Shown here in pieces: positions 26,114 through 34,094 of a stretch of DNA of 52,002 nucleotides. Position numbers and translations under genes: made by a program. How positions within the stretch are numbered: position 1 is the first letter of the stretch; each line of letters opens with the position of its first letter. The notes under the pieces are model-generated. The model did not search any database. It saw only the letters and a list, made by a program, of their open reading frames with translations, and was not told where the DNA came from. Source of the DNA: Sandaracinaceae bacterium (GTDB lineage: Bacteria; Myxococcota_A; Polyangia; Polyangiales; Sandaracinaceae); the NCBI GenBank assembly GCA_019637095.1, contig JAHBWG010000069.1, positions 1 to 52,002 of the forward strand, given 5' to 3'.

Positions 26114-27726
26114 TCAGCGCGCGACGCGGCCGCGGGGGGCCGTCGGGGCGACGGCGGCGCTCTCGGAGCTCGGCGCCGCCGCGGCGCGCGAGGGGCGCTC
26201 GGCCCAGAAGCGGCGCGCGTCCTCGTCCGTCCAGCCGTCCGCCGGCACGGCCGCACGCAGCGCGGCGGCCAGCGCGGCCGCCGAGCTCGGCCGCTCGCTC
26301 GGGTCCTTCGCGAGGCAGCGCATCACCACCGCCGCGAGCGCCTCGCCGACCGGCGCCCACTTCGACACAGGGTCCGGCTCCTCGTGCGCGTGCGCGAAGA
26401 GCTGCTGGAGCGGCCCGCGGCCCTCGAACACCAGCCGCCCCGTCAACACGAAGTACGCGACACAACCGAGCGCGTAGAGGTCCGAGCGCGGCGTCGCCTC
26501 CCCGCCGACGGTGAGCTCGGGCGCCATGTACCCGGGCGTGCCGACCACGGTGCCGGCGTCGGTGAGCGGCCCGTCGGAGCTGACCGGCGCGGCCTCCTCG
26601 AGCTTCACGAGCCCGAAGTCGAGCACCTTCACGAAGTCGTACGCGCGGCCCGCCTTGCCGACGAACAGGTTGGCCGGCTTGATGTCGCGGTGGACGAGCC
26701 CGACGGAGTGCGCCTCCTCGAGCGAGTGGCAGACCTGCACGAGCAGATGCACCGCGCGCGCCTCGGGCAGCGGGCCGTGCTCCTTCACCATCGACTGCAG
26801 GTCCATCCCCTCGAGGAGCTCCATCACGAGTAGAACGCGCCGTCCTCGGAGCGGCCGTAGTCGTAGACCGCGATGGTGTGCGGCGACGTGAGCGCCGCGG
26901 TCGCGCGCGCCTCGCGCTCGAAGCGCGTGAGCACGCGCTCCGCCGTCGCCTCGTCGCCGAGCAGCGCGGGGCGCACGAGCTTGATCGCCGCCGGGCGCGC
27001 GAGCGTCCGGTGATCGGCGCGCCACACCTCGCCCATCCCGCCCGCGCCGAGGCGCTCGACGAGGTGATAGGCGCCCATCGCGCGCGCGCGCCGCACCGTC
27101 TCGCCGAGCTGGAACACGAACCGCGCGCTCAGGTACGAGAGCACCACGACGAGCGCGTTCGGCAACAGCAGCCAGAGCCAGAGGTTCCACGGCGGGTTGG
27201 GGTTGCCGACCACGCCGACGGTGAACGCGAGCGCGCCCGCGTCGGCGAGCCCGCAGAGGACCGCCGTCGCGGCCATCTTCAGCGGCGGCACCGGCACGAG
27301 CACCGAGACGAACAGCACGAGGATCGCGCTCGCGGGCACGCCGCGCACGACGTCGCTGTCCGCGTACGGGAGCCAGTGGCGGAAGAGCGAGGCGAGGAAC
27401 GCGACGAGCACGACGTAACCGACGGCGATCTCGACGCGCCGCGCCGGCGAGAGGCGCTCGGCGCGCGCGATGAGCAAGAGCGCGATCGAGAGCCCGAGCC
27501 CGACCGCCCAGAGCGCGACCGGACGCTCGGTCCCCGCACGGACGCCGACGTTGGGCTGGCGCAGGAGCGTGAAGAGCCCCGCGAAGACGGCGACGCCGAT
27601 CGCCATCCACGCGCCGAGCACGATGCGGCGCACCGCGAGCCGCGGCAGATCGAGCGAGGCGTCGCTCGCGCCCTCCCCTCGCGCGAGGACGTCGCGCCCC
27701 GCCGCCGGCAGCTCGCTCGGCTCCAT
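26114..27726 (-). pseudogene. Ser/Thr protein kinase with an N-terminal membrane domain, split by a single-base frameshift
   Basis: The gene would encode about 536 residues. The N-terminal part (27726 down to 26824, 300 codons) has five or six membrane segments followed by the kinase N-lobe ('YHLVERLGAGGMGEVWRA', 'AIKLVRPALLG'). It ends at a TGA after 'DYGRSEDGAFYS'. One frame over, from about 26837 downward, the kinase continues with 'VMELLEGMDL', 'LVHRDIKPANLFVGK', 'VKVLDFGLVKLEE', 'GTPGYMAPEL' and the rest of the C-lobe to 26114. The expected codons TAC CTC GTG ATG read TACTCGTGATG, so one C is missing. This is a recent inactivating deletion or a sequencing error. Kinase after the membrane domain is the reverse of the common myxobacterial order. 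It is divergent from the kinase at 27799. Confidence 0.85.
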
Positions 27727-27750
27727 CGGCGCGAACGTACCAGAGGCGGG

Positions 27751-27771
27751 GCGCGGTTCGCTTGACCGCGC
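27751..27771. promoter_or_regulatory. Inverted repeat centred between two divergent kinase genes
   Basis: A perfect 7-bp inverted repeat GCGCGGT-N7-ACCGCGC. Its centre (27761) falls almost exactly at the midpoint of the 72-base gap between the kinase starts at 27726 (-) and 27799 (+). It is a candidate shared operator; a chance GC-rich dyad cannot be excluded. Confidence 0.35.
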
Positions 27772-27798
27772 GGAGCGAGCGCGAAACGATGCGGCCGC

Positions 27799-28659
27799 AT
27801 GGGGCTCGATCCGCGAGCGAGCCTGCCTCCGCCGGGGACGGTGCTGGGCGGGCGCTACCGCCTGACGCGCCTCGTCGCCGAGGGCGGGATGGGCGCGGTG
27901 TTCGAGGCGCACGACGAGCAGGCGGGGCGCTCGGTCGCGCTGAAGCTCCTTCAGCCCGAGCTGAGCGCGGACCGCGACGTGCGGCGCCGCTTCCGCCGCG
28001 AGTCCTCGGTGCTCACCGCGCTCGACCACCCGAACATCGTGCAGGTGCTCGACATCGGCGCGGGCGGCGCGGGCGACGACGAGCAGCTCTTCAGCGTGAT
28101 GGAGCTGCTCGCCGGCGAGACGCTCGCCGAGCGCCTCGCGCGCGAGGGCTCGCTCACGCCGGCCGCCCTCTTGCCGATCCTCGAGGAGATCGCGGCGGGC
28201 CTCGGCGCCGCGCACGAGCACGGGGTGATCCACGGGGACCTCAAGCCCGCCAACGTCTTCCTCGTCGCGCCGGCGGGCACCGTGAAGCTGCTCGACTTCG
28301 GCCTCTCGAAGATCCTCGGGCTCGAGCGGCTGACGCGCACCGGCGAGCTGATCGGGACGCCGGCGTACATGGCGCCCGAGCTGCTCACCGGCAAGGGCGA
28401 GCTCGACGAGCGCATCGACACGTACGCGCTCGGCGTGATGACGTACGAGTGCCTCGCCGGGCGCCCGCCCTTCAGCGGGAACGTGCCGGGCAAGCTGATG
28501 ATGGCGATCGTGATGGGCCAGGCGACGCCGCTCGGCGAGCTCGCGCCCGCGCTGAGCGCGGACGTGACCGAGGTCGTGATGGCCGCGATGAGCCGCGATC
28601 GAGAGCGGCGCTTCCACTCCGCGCGGGCGCTCGCGCGCGCGTTCCGCGACGCGCGATGA
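27799..28659 (+). CDS. Soluble Ser/Thr protein kinase (Hanks type, HGD catalytic loop)
   Basis: A 286-residue kinase with little beyond the catalytic domain. It has the glycine loop 'AEGGMGAVFEAHD' (residues 28-40), the VALK lysine (K49), catalytic loop 'VIHGDLKPANVFL' (H145-G-D147), 'KLLDFGLS' and 'GTPAYMAPEL' before the C-lobe. The usual HRD arginine is replaced by Gly, so it is a non-RD kinase that is probably not controlled by activation-loop phosphorylation. It has no membrane segment and no sensor domain. The stop overlaps the ATG of the next gene, whose product is membrane-anchored and may be its partner or substrate. It is divergent from the broken kinase at 26114. Confidence 0.93.
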   Translation: MGLDPRASLPPPGTVLGGRYRLTRLVAEGGMGAVFEAHDEQAGRSVALKLLQPELSADRDVRRRFRRESSVLTALDHPNIVQVLDIGAGGAGDDEQLFSVMELLAGETLAERLAREGSLTPAALLPILEEIAAGLGAAHEHGVIHGDLKPANVFLVAPAGTVKLLDFGLSKILGLERLTRTGELIGTPAYMAPELLTGKGELDERIDTYALGVMTYECLAGRPPFSGNVPGKLMMAIVMGQATPLGELAPALSADVTEVVMAAMSRDRERRFHSARALARAFRDAR

Positions 28660-29642
28660 GGGAGCGCCGCGCGCTCGTCGCCGCCGGCACGACGACGCTC
28701 GGCGTCGTGTTGATCTGGGCGTTCGCGGCCCTGCGCCAGGAGGGGCAGACGCAAGAGCTCGCGCGCCAGTGGGTCGGCCAGGAGTGGGACATCGCGCGCC
28801 GCTGCCTCGTCGGCACGCCGATCGGTCGGCGCGACGCGGAGGCACAGGTCGCGGATCGGCTCGCCGCGCTCGCGCTCGACGCGCTCGCCGAGCCCGCGAG
28901 CCGCGACGCGCCCGCGAGCGCGCGCTGGCCCGCGCGCTGCGCCCCGCGGCTCGTGAGCCTGCGCGTGGACGCCTCCGTCACCGGGGTCGACCTCTCGCAC
29001 CACGTCGGACAGATCGACGCGCTCGCGCGCCACGTGCTCGAGCCGCGCGACCCCGCGGGGACCCTCGCGCGCGCGCGCGCGCTCGCCGCGCCGATCCACG
29101 CGCTCGACCTCGCGATGCCGCCGGGCGCGACGCACGACCCGAGCGCGTACCCGGCGCCGCGCGCGGACGCGCGGGCGATCGAGGCGAGCCTCGCCTGCGC
29201 GCAGGAGGACGCCGCACCGAGCACGTCGCCTTGCGGGGGCGAGGCGCGCCTGGACCTCGAGGTGACGCCCGCCGTCTGGTCGCGCGATGGAGCGCCGATC
29301 CCCTTCGATCCGCCGCTGCCCGCGGGCGCGACGCCGAGCGTCGCCTGCGACGCGGAGCGCGCCGTCGTCCTCTGGCGCGTGGACGGCGCGTGGGAGGGGA
29401 CACGCTGCGAGGCGACGTGCGCGCCGCTGCCGCCGCTCCCCGCGGGCGAGGCGCTCGAGGTCGCGCTCGTCGAAGGCCGCGTCGTCGTCGTCGCGCGCGA
29501 GGCGCCGGGCGGCCTCTCGTTCGCGCGCGCGCTGCGCGACGAGGAGTGGACCGACCCGGTGCTCGTCCCCCGCGGCCGCCTCGCGCCGGACGCGCCCGCG
29601 ATCGAGGCGTGCGGGGAGCGCTGGACGTTCGCGACGCCGTGA
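28656..29642 (+). CDS. Hypothetical membrane-anchored protein coupled to a kinase
   Basis: A 328-residue protein with one N-terminal hydrophobic segment ('LVAAGTTTLGVVLIWAFAAL') and then a soluble periplasmic-type region with several cysteines ('ARRCLVG', 'ARCAPRL', 'SLACAQED', 'TRCEATCAPLPPL'). I do not recognise the family. It starts in an ATGA overlap with the Ser/Thr kinase. Its last 11 codons lie in a 33-bp sequence that is repeated exactly at 31293-31325. That second copy also reads IEACGERWTFA in frame and then stops (TAG). The present 3' end therefore looks rebuilt or displaced by the insertion of the following cassette. Confidence 0.75.
   Translation: MRERRALVAAGTTTLGVVLIWAFAALRQEGQTQELARQWVGQEWDIARRCLVGTPIGRRDAEAQVADRLAALALDALAEPASRDAPASARWPARCAPRLVSLRVDASVTGVDLSHHVGQIDALARHVLEPRDPAGTLARARALAAPIHALDLAMPPGATHDPSAYPAPRADARAIEASLACAQEDAAPSTSPCGGEARLDLEVTPAVWSRDGAPIPFDPPLPAGATPSVACDAERAVVLWRVDGAWEGTRCEATCAPLPPLPAGEALEVALVEGRVVVVAREAPGGLSFARALRDEEWTDPVLVPRGRLAPDAPAIEACGERWTFATP
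29600..29632. repeat. 33-bp direct repeat, left copy
   Basis: A perfect 33-base copy of 31293-31325, lying in the 3' end of the gene at 28656. The bases flanking both copies differ, so the match is bounded. It marks the left edge of a ~1.7-kb unit with one gene. Confidence 0.92.
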
Positions 29643-29669
29643 GCCTCGAGCCGCGCTCGAGGTCTCGGA

Positions 29670-31247
29670 TCACTCGAGGGAGCGCACCGTCACGCCGAAC
29701 GGCTCGTACGTCAGCGCGACCACGCAGCCGTGGTAGCCGGCCGGCGGCTCGAACTCGTGGTTGAGACCCCACGCCGAGTCGAGCAGACGCTCGACGGCTC
29801 CCTCGAAGCGCGCGAGCTCGGCGTCGCTCGGGAGGCGGCGCGTGTAGAGCTCGACCGCGAGGCGCAGCGCGCCCGCGCCCTCGACGAAGCGCAGCGTCGG
29901 TCGCACCGAGACGAGCCCCGCGTCGTCGCCCTCGTCATCGAGGTAGTCGATGAGCTCTTCGCTGCGCTCGAGCGTCCCGTCGAGCGCGCGCAGCGCGTCG
30001 TGGTCGGTGATCGGCGCCTCCTCCGCCTCGGGATCCTGGAGCTCGGCGCCGTACCACACCGACGTGCAGTACGCGGCCTCGGAAGGCACCGGCGCCGGTG
30101 CGGCCGGCGCGGCCGGTGCGCGGACTCGCTCGACGAAGTCGGACCACACGACGGGCACGAAGCAGCGGCTGTCGAGCGCGAGCGGCGCCGCGCCCGCGTT
30201 CGATCGATGCCAGCGCTGGACGGCTGCTCCCTCCACGGCGTCGAGCACGATCTCGTCGCCGACCGCGACCGGATGCTCTGCATCCGCCTGGAAGCGGAGC
30301 CGGCCGTGCCGTGCCGACTCGACGAAACCGAACCCGGTGGTGGCGCCGAAGAAGGTGACTCGAGCCGTCTCCGCGCCGCCGGGCGGCGGTGCCGGCACGT
30401 CCTCGATCGCGAGGCGAAGCTCACCCGGCGGCGCGGCGCGCAAGTCGCCGAGCGCGATGAGCGTGACGTCCCCGTACTGGTGGAGGGCGAGCGCCCCATC
30501 CACGAACGTGACGGCGCTCGCGCCCTGCGTCTGGACCGCGAACTGACGCACCGCCGGCGTCTCGCCTTCGCGCACCTCTGCCCAGCCCACCGCGGCGACG
30601 GCGCCCGGCTGCGCGCTCGGCTGGTGGGCGACGACGGCGAGCTGATCGCCGTCGAGGGCGACGCCGCCCCACATGGCGCTCGGCGTGTGGGTCACCACGC
30701 CGACGAGGCCCGACGGGCCCAGGACGTGGACCTGCCCTCGCCGTGCGTCGAACGCCGCCAGGCGACCACCACCCACGGCGATCTCGTCCGCCGCGAACCC
30801 CAGCTCGTGGGTCGCACCGAAGCGGTGCGTCTCGAGATCGAAGCGCGCGACCCGTGTCCTCTCGGGTCCGCGACTCGGCGCATGGACGAGCCACGCCGAG
30901 CGATCGTCTTGGGCGAGGCGGCTCGTCTCCGCGAAGCCGTCGGGGAGCGGTGCGCGGGCGACCTCGACGTGACCCCGCGCGACCGCCACCGCGCCGGCGG
31001 TGAGCTTCGCGACCACCGGCGGCGCGCTCGCGGCGTGGACCAGGTACGGCCACCGCTCGGTCGAGACGCCGTACGGATCGCTCGGACCGGGCCTCAGCGA
31101 CTGCTCGACCCTACGCTCGCCGCTCGCCGCATCGAGCCCGAGGAGGCGTCCGTCGGCTTCGAGCCAGAGCAGCCCGCGGGGCCCGTGAAGAGGCCGGACC
31201 GAAGACGCCCAGTGATTGACGCGCCGCGCGCGCAGGACCTTCGGCAT
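29670..31247 (-). CDS. Hypothetical propeller-like protein with a cold-shock-domain-like segment
   Basis: A protein of 525 residues from the ATG at 31247. Residues about 10-300 show repeating short strands ('GLLWLEADGRLLGLDAASGE', 'RGQVHVLGPSG', 'GDQLAVVAHQPSAQPGA') suggestive of a beta-propeller. At about 310-365 the sequence 'ARVTFFGATTGFGFVES' plus 'GDEIVLDAVEG' resembles a cold-shock (CSD) fold, whose usual core is KFFNxxKGFGFI. The rest is acidic then mixed, and unassigned. It has no signal peptide. The gene lies alone on the minus strand between the two 33-bp repeats and interrupts a plus-strand run. Its third-position GC looks less uniform than that of neighbouring genes, consistent with later arrival. 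Confidence 0.72.
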   Translation of the reverse strand: MPKVLRARRVNHWASSVRPLHGPRGLLWLEADGRLLGLDAASGERRVEQSLRPGPSDPYGVSTERWPYLVHAASAPPVVAKLTAGAVAVARGHVEVARAPLPDGFAETSRLAQDDRSAWLVHAPSRGPERTRVARFDLETHRFGATHELGFAADEIAVGGGRLAAFDARRGQVHVLGPSGLVGVVTHTPSAMWGGVALDGDQLAVVAHQPSAQPGAVAAVGWAEVREGETPAVRQFAVQTQGASAVTFVDGALALHQYGDVTLIALGDLRAAPPGELRLAIEDVPAPPPGGAETARVTFFGATTGFGFVESARHGRLRFQADAEHPVAVGDEIVLDAVEGAAVQRWHRSNAGAAPLALDSRCFVPVVWSDFVERVRAPAAPAAPAPVPSEAAYCTSVWYGAELQDPEAEEAPITDHDALRALDGTLERSEELIDYLDDEGDDAGLVSVRPTLRFVEGAGALRLAVELYTRRLPSDAELARFEGAVERLLDSAWGLNHEFEPPAGYHGCVVALTYEPFGVTVRSLE

Positions 31248-31292
31248 CGGGCCGGTGTAGGCCGAGCGCGTCGCGCGATCCAGCCGGCGAGT

Positions 31293-31325
31293 GATCGAGG
31301 CGTGCGGGGAGCGCTGGACGTTCGC
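31293..31325. repeat. 33-bp direct repeat, right copy
   Basis: An exact match to 29600-29632. Read on the plus strand it encodes IEACGERWTFA and then Leu-Pro-stop, so it keeps a complete alternative 3' end of the gene at 28656, just upstream of the ABC exporter. Confidence 0.92.
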
Positions 31326-31363
31326 CCTCCCGTAGGGCTCAATTCGGCTCCGACGTCCACGCC

Positions 31364-33184
31364 GTGTCCGACGCGACCGACCAAGAGGCCGAGCGGCTCC
31401 ACACCGCCGGGGCGATCCGGAGCTCGCTGCGCGCGCTGCGCCTCGTGTGGGCGACGAGCCGCGGGCTCACCGCGCTGCTCGTCGTCTCGACGCTGGCCGC
31501 CGGCCTCGCGCCGGTCGGCGCGGCGTACCTCGCGCGCGTCGTCGTCGACGCGGTGCTCGCCTCGCTGCAGGGCGACGCGCCCGCGAAGCTCACGGCGTTC
31601 TTCGGCATCCTCGGCGAGGGCGTGCTCGTCGGGCTCGTCGTCGCTGGCAACCGCGGCACCGCGCTCGGCCAGCAGCTCCTCAAGGCGCGCCTCGCCCACT
31701 TCGTGACGCGCTCGATCGTCGAGAAGGCGTCGCGCCTGGGGCTCGGCGACTTCGAGGATCCGGCGCTCCACGATCGGCTCGAGGAGGCGCGGCGCGAGGC
31801 GACCGTGCGCCCGCTCGGGCTCGTGCTCCGCTCGTTCCTGCTCGCGCGCAACGTGATCTCGCTCGCGGGCTACTTCGCGATCCTGGTCCAGCTCTCGTGG
31901 TGGGCGGTCGCGGTGCTCGTCGTCGCGGGGATCCCGGCGTTCGTCTCCGAGGCGCGCTTCAGCGACGTGACGTTCCGCTTCTTCAAGCGGCACTCGCCCG
32001 AGAGCCGCGAGCGCAACTACCTCGAGACGGTGCTGACCCGCGAGCAGTTCGCGAAGGAGGTCGGCTTCTTCGGGCTCGGCCCGGTGCTCATCGCCCGCTA
32101 CGACGCGCTCTTCGAGAGCCTCTACGGCGAGGATCGACGCATCGCGCTGCGGCGGCACGCGTGGGGCCTCGTGCTCGGGCTCGCGGGCACGCTGGCGTTC
32201 TTCGGCGCCTACGTCTGGATCGTGCTCGGCACGGTCGACGGCCTGTGGACCATCGGCCAGATGACCATGTACATCGTCGTCTTCCGCCAGGGGCAGGCCG
32301 CGGTGACGAGCGCGCTCACCGCGCTCGGCGGGATGTACGAGGACGCCCTGTACGTCGACAGCCTCGACGCGTTCCTCGCGCACCCGGAGCCGACCGAGGC
32401 GGGGACCGTCGTCACGCCCTCCGCTCCGCAAGACGGATTGCGAGTGGAGAACGTGTCGTACACCTACCCCGGCGCGGCACGCCCCGCGCTCGCCGACGTG
32501 TCCTTCCACGTCCCGCCGGGCGGCACGATCGCGGTCGTCGGCCCCAACGGCGGCGGCAAGTCGACGCTGGTGAAGCTCCTCACGCGCCGCTACGAACCGG
32601 ACGCCGGGCGCATCCTGCTCGACGGCGTGGAGCTGCGCGACTGGGAGCCCGAGGCGTTCCGAGCCCGCGTCTCGGTCCTCTTCCAGGACTTCAACCGCTA
32701 CAAGCTCACGGCGGGCGAGAACATCGGCGTCGGCGACGCCGCGCACTTCGACGACGAGGAGCGCTGGAGGCTCGCCGCCGAGCGCGGGCTCGCGGTGAGC
32801 GTGATCGAGGAGCTCGAGCACGGCTACCGCACCCGCCTGGGCCGCGCGTTCCGCGGCGCGACGGAGCTCTCGGGCGGGCAGTGGCAGCGCCTCGCGTTCG
32901 CGCGCGCGCTCATGAGGCGCGGTACCGAGCTGCTCATCTTCGACGAGCCGACGAGCGCGGCCGACCCGCGCCGGCAGGCGGAGCTCGACGACGCGCTCGC
33001 CGCGATCCTCGAGGGTCGCATGGGCCTGATCGTGTCGCACCGCCTCGCGACCGCGCGCATCGCCGATCGCATCCTCGTGCTCGACCACGGCCGCGTCGTC
33101 GAGAACGGCGCGCACGACGCGCTCGTCGACGAGGACGGGCTCTACGCCTCGCTCTACCGCACGCAGGCCGCCGCCTACCAGTGA
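31364..33184 (+). CDS. ABC exporter, fused permease and ATPase (second copy)
   Basis: A 606-residue half-transporter starting at GTG. The permease is about residues 25-320; the ATPase has GPNGGGKST near 392, 'VLFQDFNRYKL', signature LSGGQWQRL near 501, Walker B 'ELLIFDEPTSAADP' and the switch His in 'LIVSHR'. The motif set, the 'VFRQGQ' segment and the GMYED-type segment before the linker match the transporter at 12194, so they are paralogues of one exporter type. The start lies 38 bases after the right 33-bp repeat. It has no close plus-strand neighbour downstream, and the next gene converges on it. The substrate is unknown. Confidence 0.92.
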   Translation: MSDATDQEAERLHTAGAIRSSLRALRLVWATSRGLTALLVVSTLAAGLAPVGAAYLARVVVDAVLASLQGDAPAKLTAFFGILGEGVLVGLVVAGNRGTALGQQLLKARLAHFVTRSIVEKASRLGLGDFEDPALHDRLEEARREATVRPLGLVLRSFLLARNVISLAGYFAILVQLSWWAVAVLVVAGIPAFVSEARFSDVTFRFFKRHSPESRERNYLETVLTREQFAKEVGFFGLGPVLIARYDALFESLYGEDRRIALRRHAWGLVLGLAGTLAFFGAYVWIVLGTVDGLWTIGQMTMYIVVFRQGQAAVTSALTALGGMYEDALYVDSLDAFLAHPEPTEAGTVVTPSAPQDGLRVENVSYTYPGAARPALADVSFHVPPGGTIAVVGPNGGGKSTLVKLLTRRYEPDAGRILLDGVELRDWEPEAFRARVSVLFQDFNRYKLTAGENIGVGDAAHFDDEERWRLAAERGLAVSVIEELEHGYRTRLGRAFRGATELSGGQWQRLAFARALMRRGTELLIFDEPTSAADPRRQAELDDALAAILEGRMGLIVSHRLATARIADRILVLDHGRVVENGAHDALVDEDGLYASLYRTQAAAYQ

Positions 33185-33194
33185 CCCGCGGGGC

Positions 33195-33512
33195 TCACAG
33201 GACGCTCGCGAGGCTCTCCATCGCGATGCGGCGCAGCTTGATGCGACGGTCGGCGTCGGTGGCGGTGCGCTCCGCCCAGCGCACGAGATCTCTCGCATCG
33301 CCCTCGAAGACGCGCGCGAAGGTCCGCGGCCACTGGTCGGCCCAGGCGAGCACGAAGGCGGCGAGCGCCTCGCGCTCGCGCGCGGAGCCGCTCTCGGAGG
33401 CGACGAGCACGCGCACAGAGCGGGCCATCTCCTCGGCCGACGGCGCCGGACCCGAGCGCTCACCCGCGAGCGGCAACCCGGCGCGGTGCAGCGTACGCCA
33501 TGCGCTCTCCAT
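33195..33512 (-). CDS. Small hypothetical protein
   Basis: A 105-residue, mostly helical protein ('ALAAFVLAWADQWPRTFARVFEG', 'ARDLVRWAERTATDADRRIKL') with no membrane span or known motif. Good third-position GC supports it. It is divergent from the nucleotidyltransferase-like gene at 33534 with only 21 bases between the start codons, so the two must share or overlap promoters. Confidence 0.6.
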   Translation of the reverse strand: MESAWRTLHRAGLPLAGERSGPAPSAEEMARSVRVLVASESGSAREREALAAFVLAWADQWPRTFARVFEGDARDLVRWAERTATDADRRIKLRRIAMESLASVL

Positions 33513-33533
33513 CTCGACTAGAGTAGGCGGGCG

Positions 33534-34067
33534 ATGTCGAGAGGGCTAGACGAGGCGCGGATCCTGCGCCTGCTCGAGGCGGCAGAGCGTCGCCTCGAAG
33601 GCGAGTGGGTGCTCGTCGGGGGCGCGCTCGCGGCGATCTGGTTCAGCCCCTCCCGCGTGACCGAGGACGTCGATCTCGTAGGGCTCCAGGGGACGAACGA
33701 GGAGCGCCTCGCGCTCATGCAGCTCGCGCAGGAAGAGGGGCTGCCGGTCGAGGCCGTGAACAGCGCGGCGGACTTCTTCCTGCGCAAGATCCCCGGCTGG
33801 CGGGACGAGCTCGAGGTGCTGCGACGGGCGGCGCGGCTCACCGTCTACCGTCCGTCGCCGACGCTGTTCCTGCTGCTGAAGCTGCGGCTCGGCGAGCAGG
33901 ATCTGGAGGACTGCGCGGAGCTCCTCGCGTTCGCGCGCACCCACGATCTCGAGGTCGATCGCGAACGCGTCGTCGCGGCGCTCGACGCGCTCGGGCCGAC
34001 CGACGACGCCGCGCTCGCGGTGCGGCGCACCGCGCTCCGGGCCGCCCTCACGGCACACCGCGGGTGA
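33534..34067 (+). CDS. Nucleotidyltransferase-fold protein (DUF6036-like)
   Basis: A 177-residue protein with the minimal nucleotidyltransferase pattern: a helix, then 'WVLVGGALAAIWFSPSR' (GG before the catalytic helix), 'TEDVDLVGLQG' (DxD-like acidic pair), 'VYRPSPTLFLLLKLRLGEQ' and 'DLEDCAELLAFA'. This matches DUF6036-type proteins, which are often antitoxin- or toxin-like partners. The catalytic acidic residues appear present, but activity is not shown. The head-to-head gene at 33195 could be a partner. It ends close to the convergent membrane-protein gene. Confidence 0.75.
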   Translation: MSRGLDEARILRLLEAAERRLEGEWVLVGGALAAIWFSPSRVTEDVDLVGLQGTNEERLALMQLAQEEGLPVEAVNSAADFFLRKIPGWRDELEVLRRAARLTVYRPSPTLFLLLKLRLGEQDLEDCAELLAFARTHDLEVDRERVVAALDALGPTDDAALAVRRTALRAALTAHRG

Positions 34068-34094
34068 CGCGGGCACGCGGCGAAGTGCCGCCGG

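Noticed and set aside
26824-26826. In-frame TGA in the kinase as a second selenocysteine codon
   Set aside because: Reading through the TGA does not continue the kinase. The conserved sequence continues only in the neighbouring frame, which points to a missing base, not recoding.
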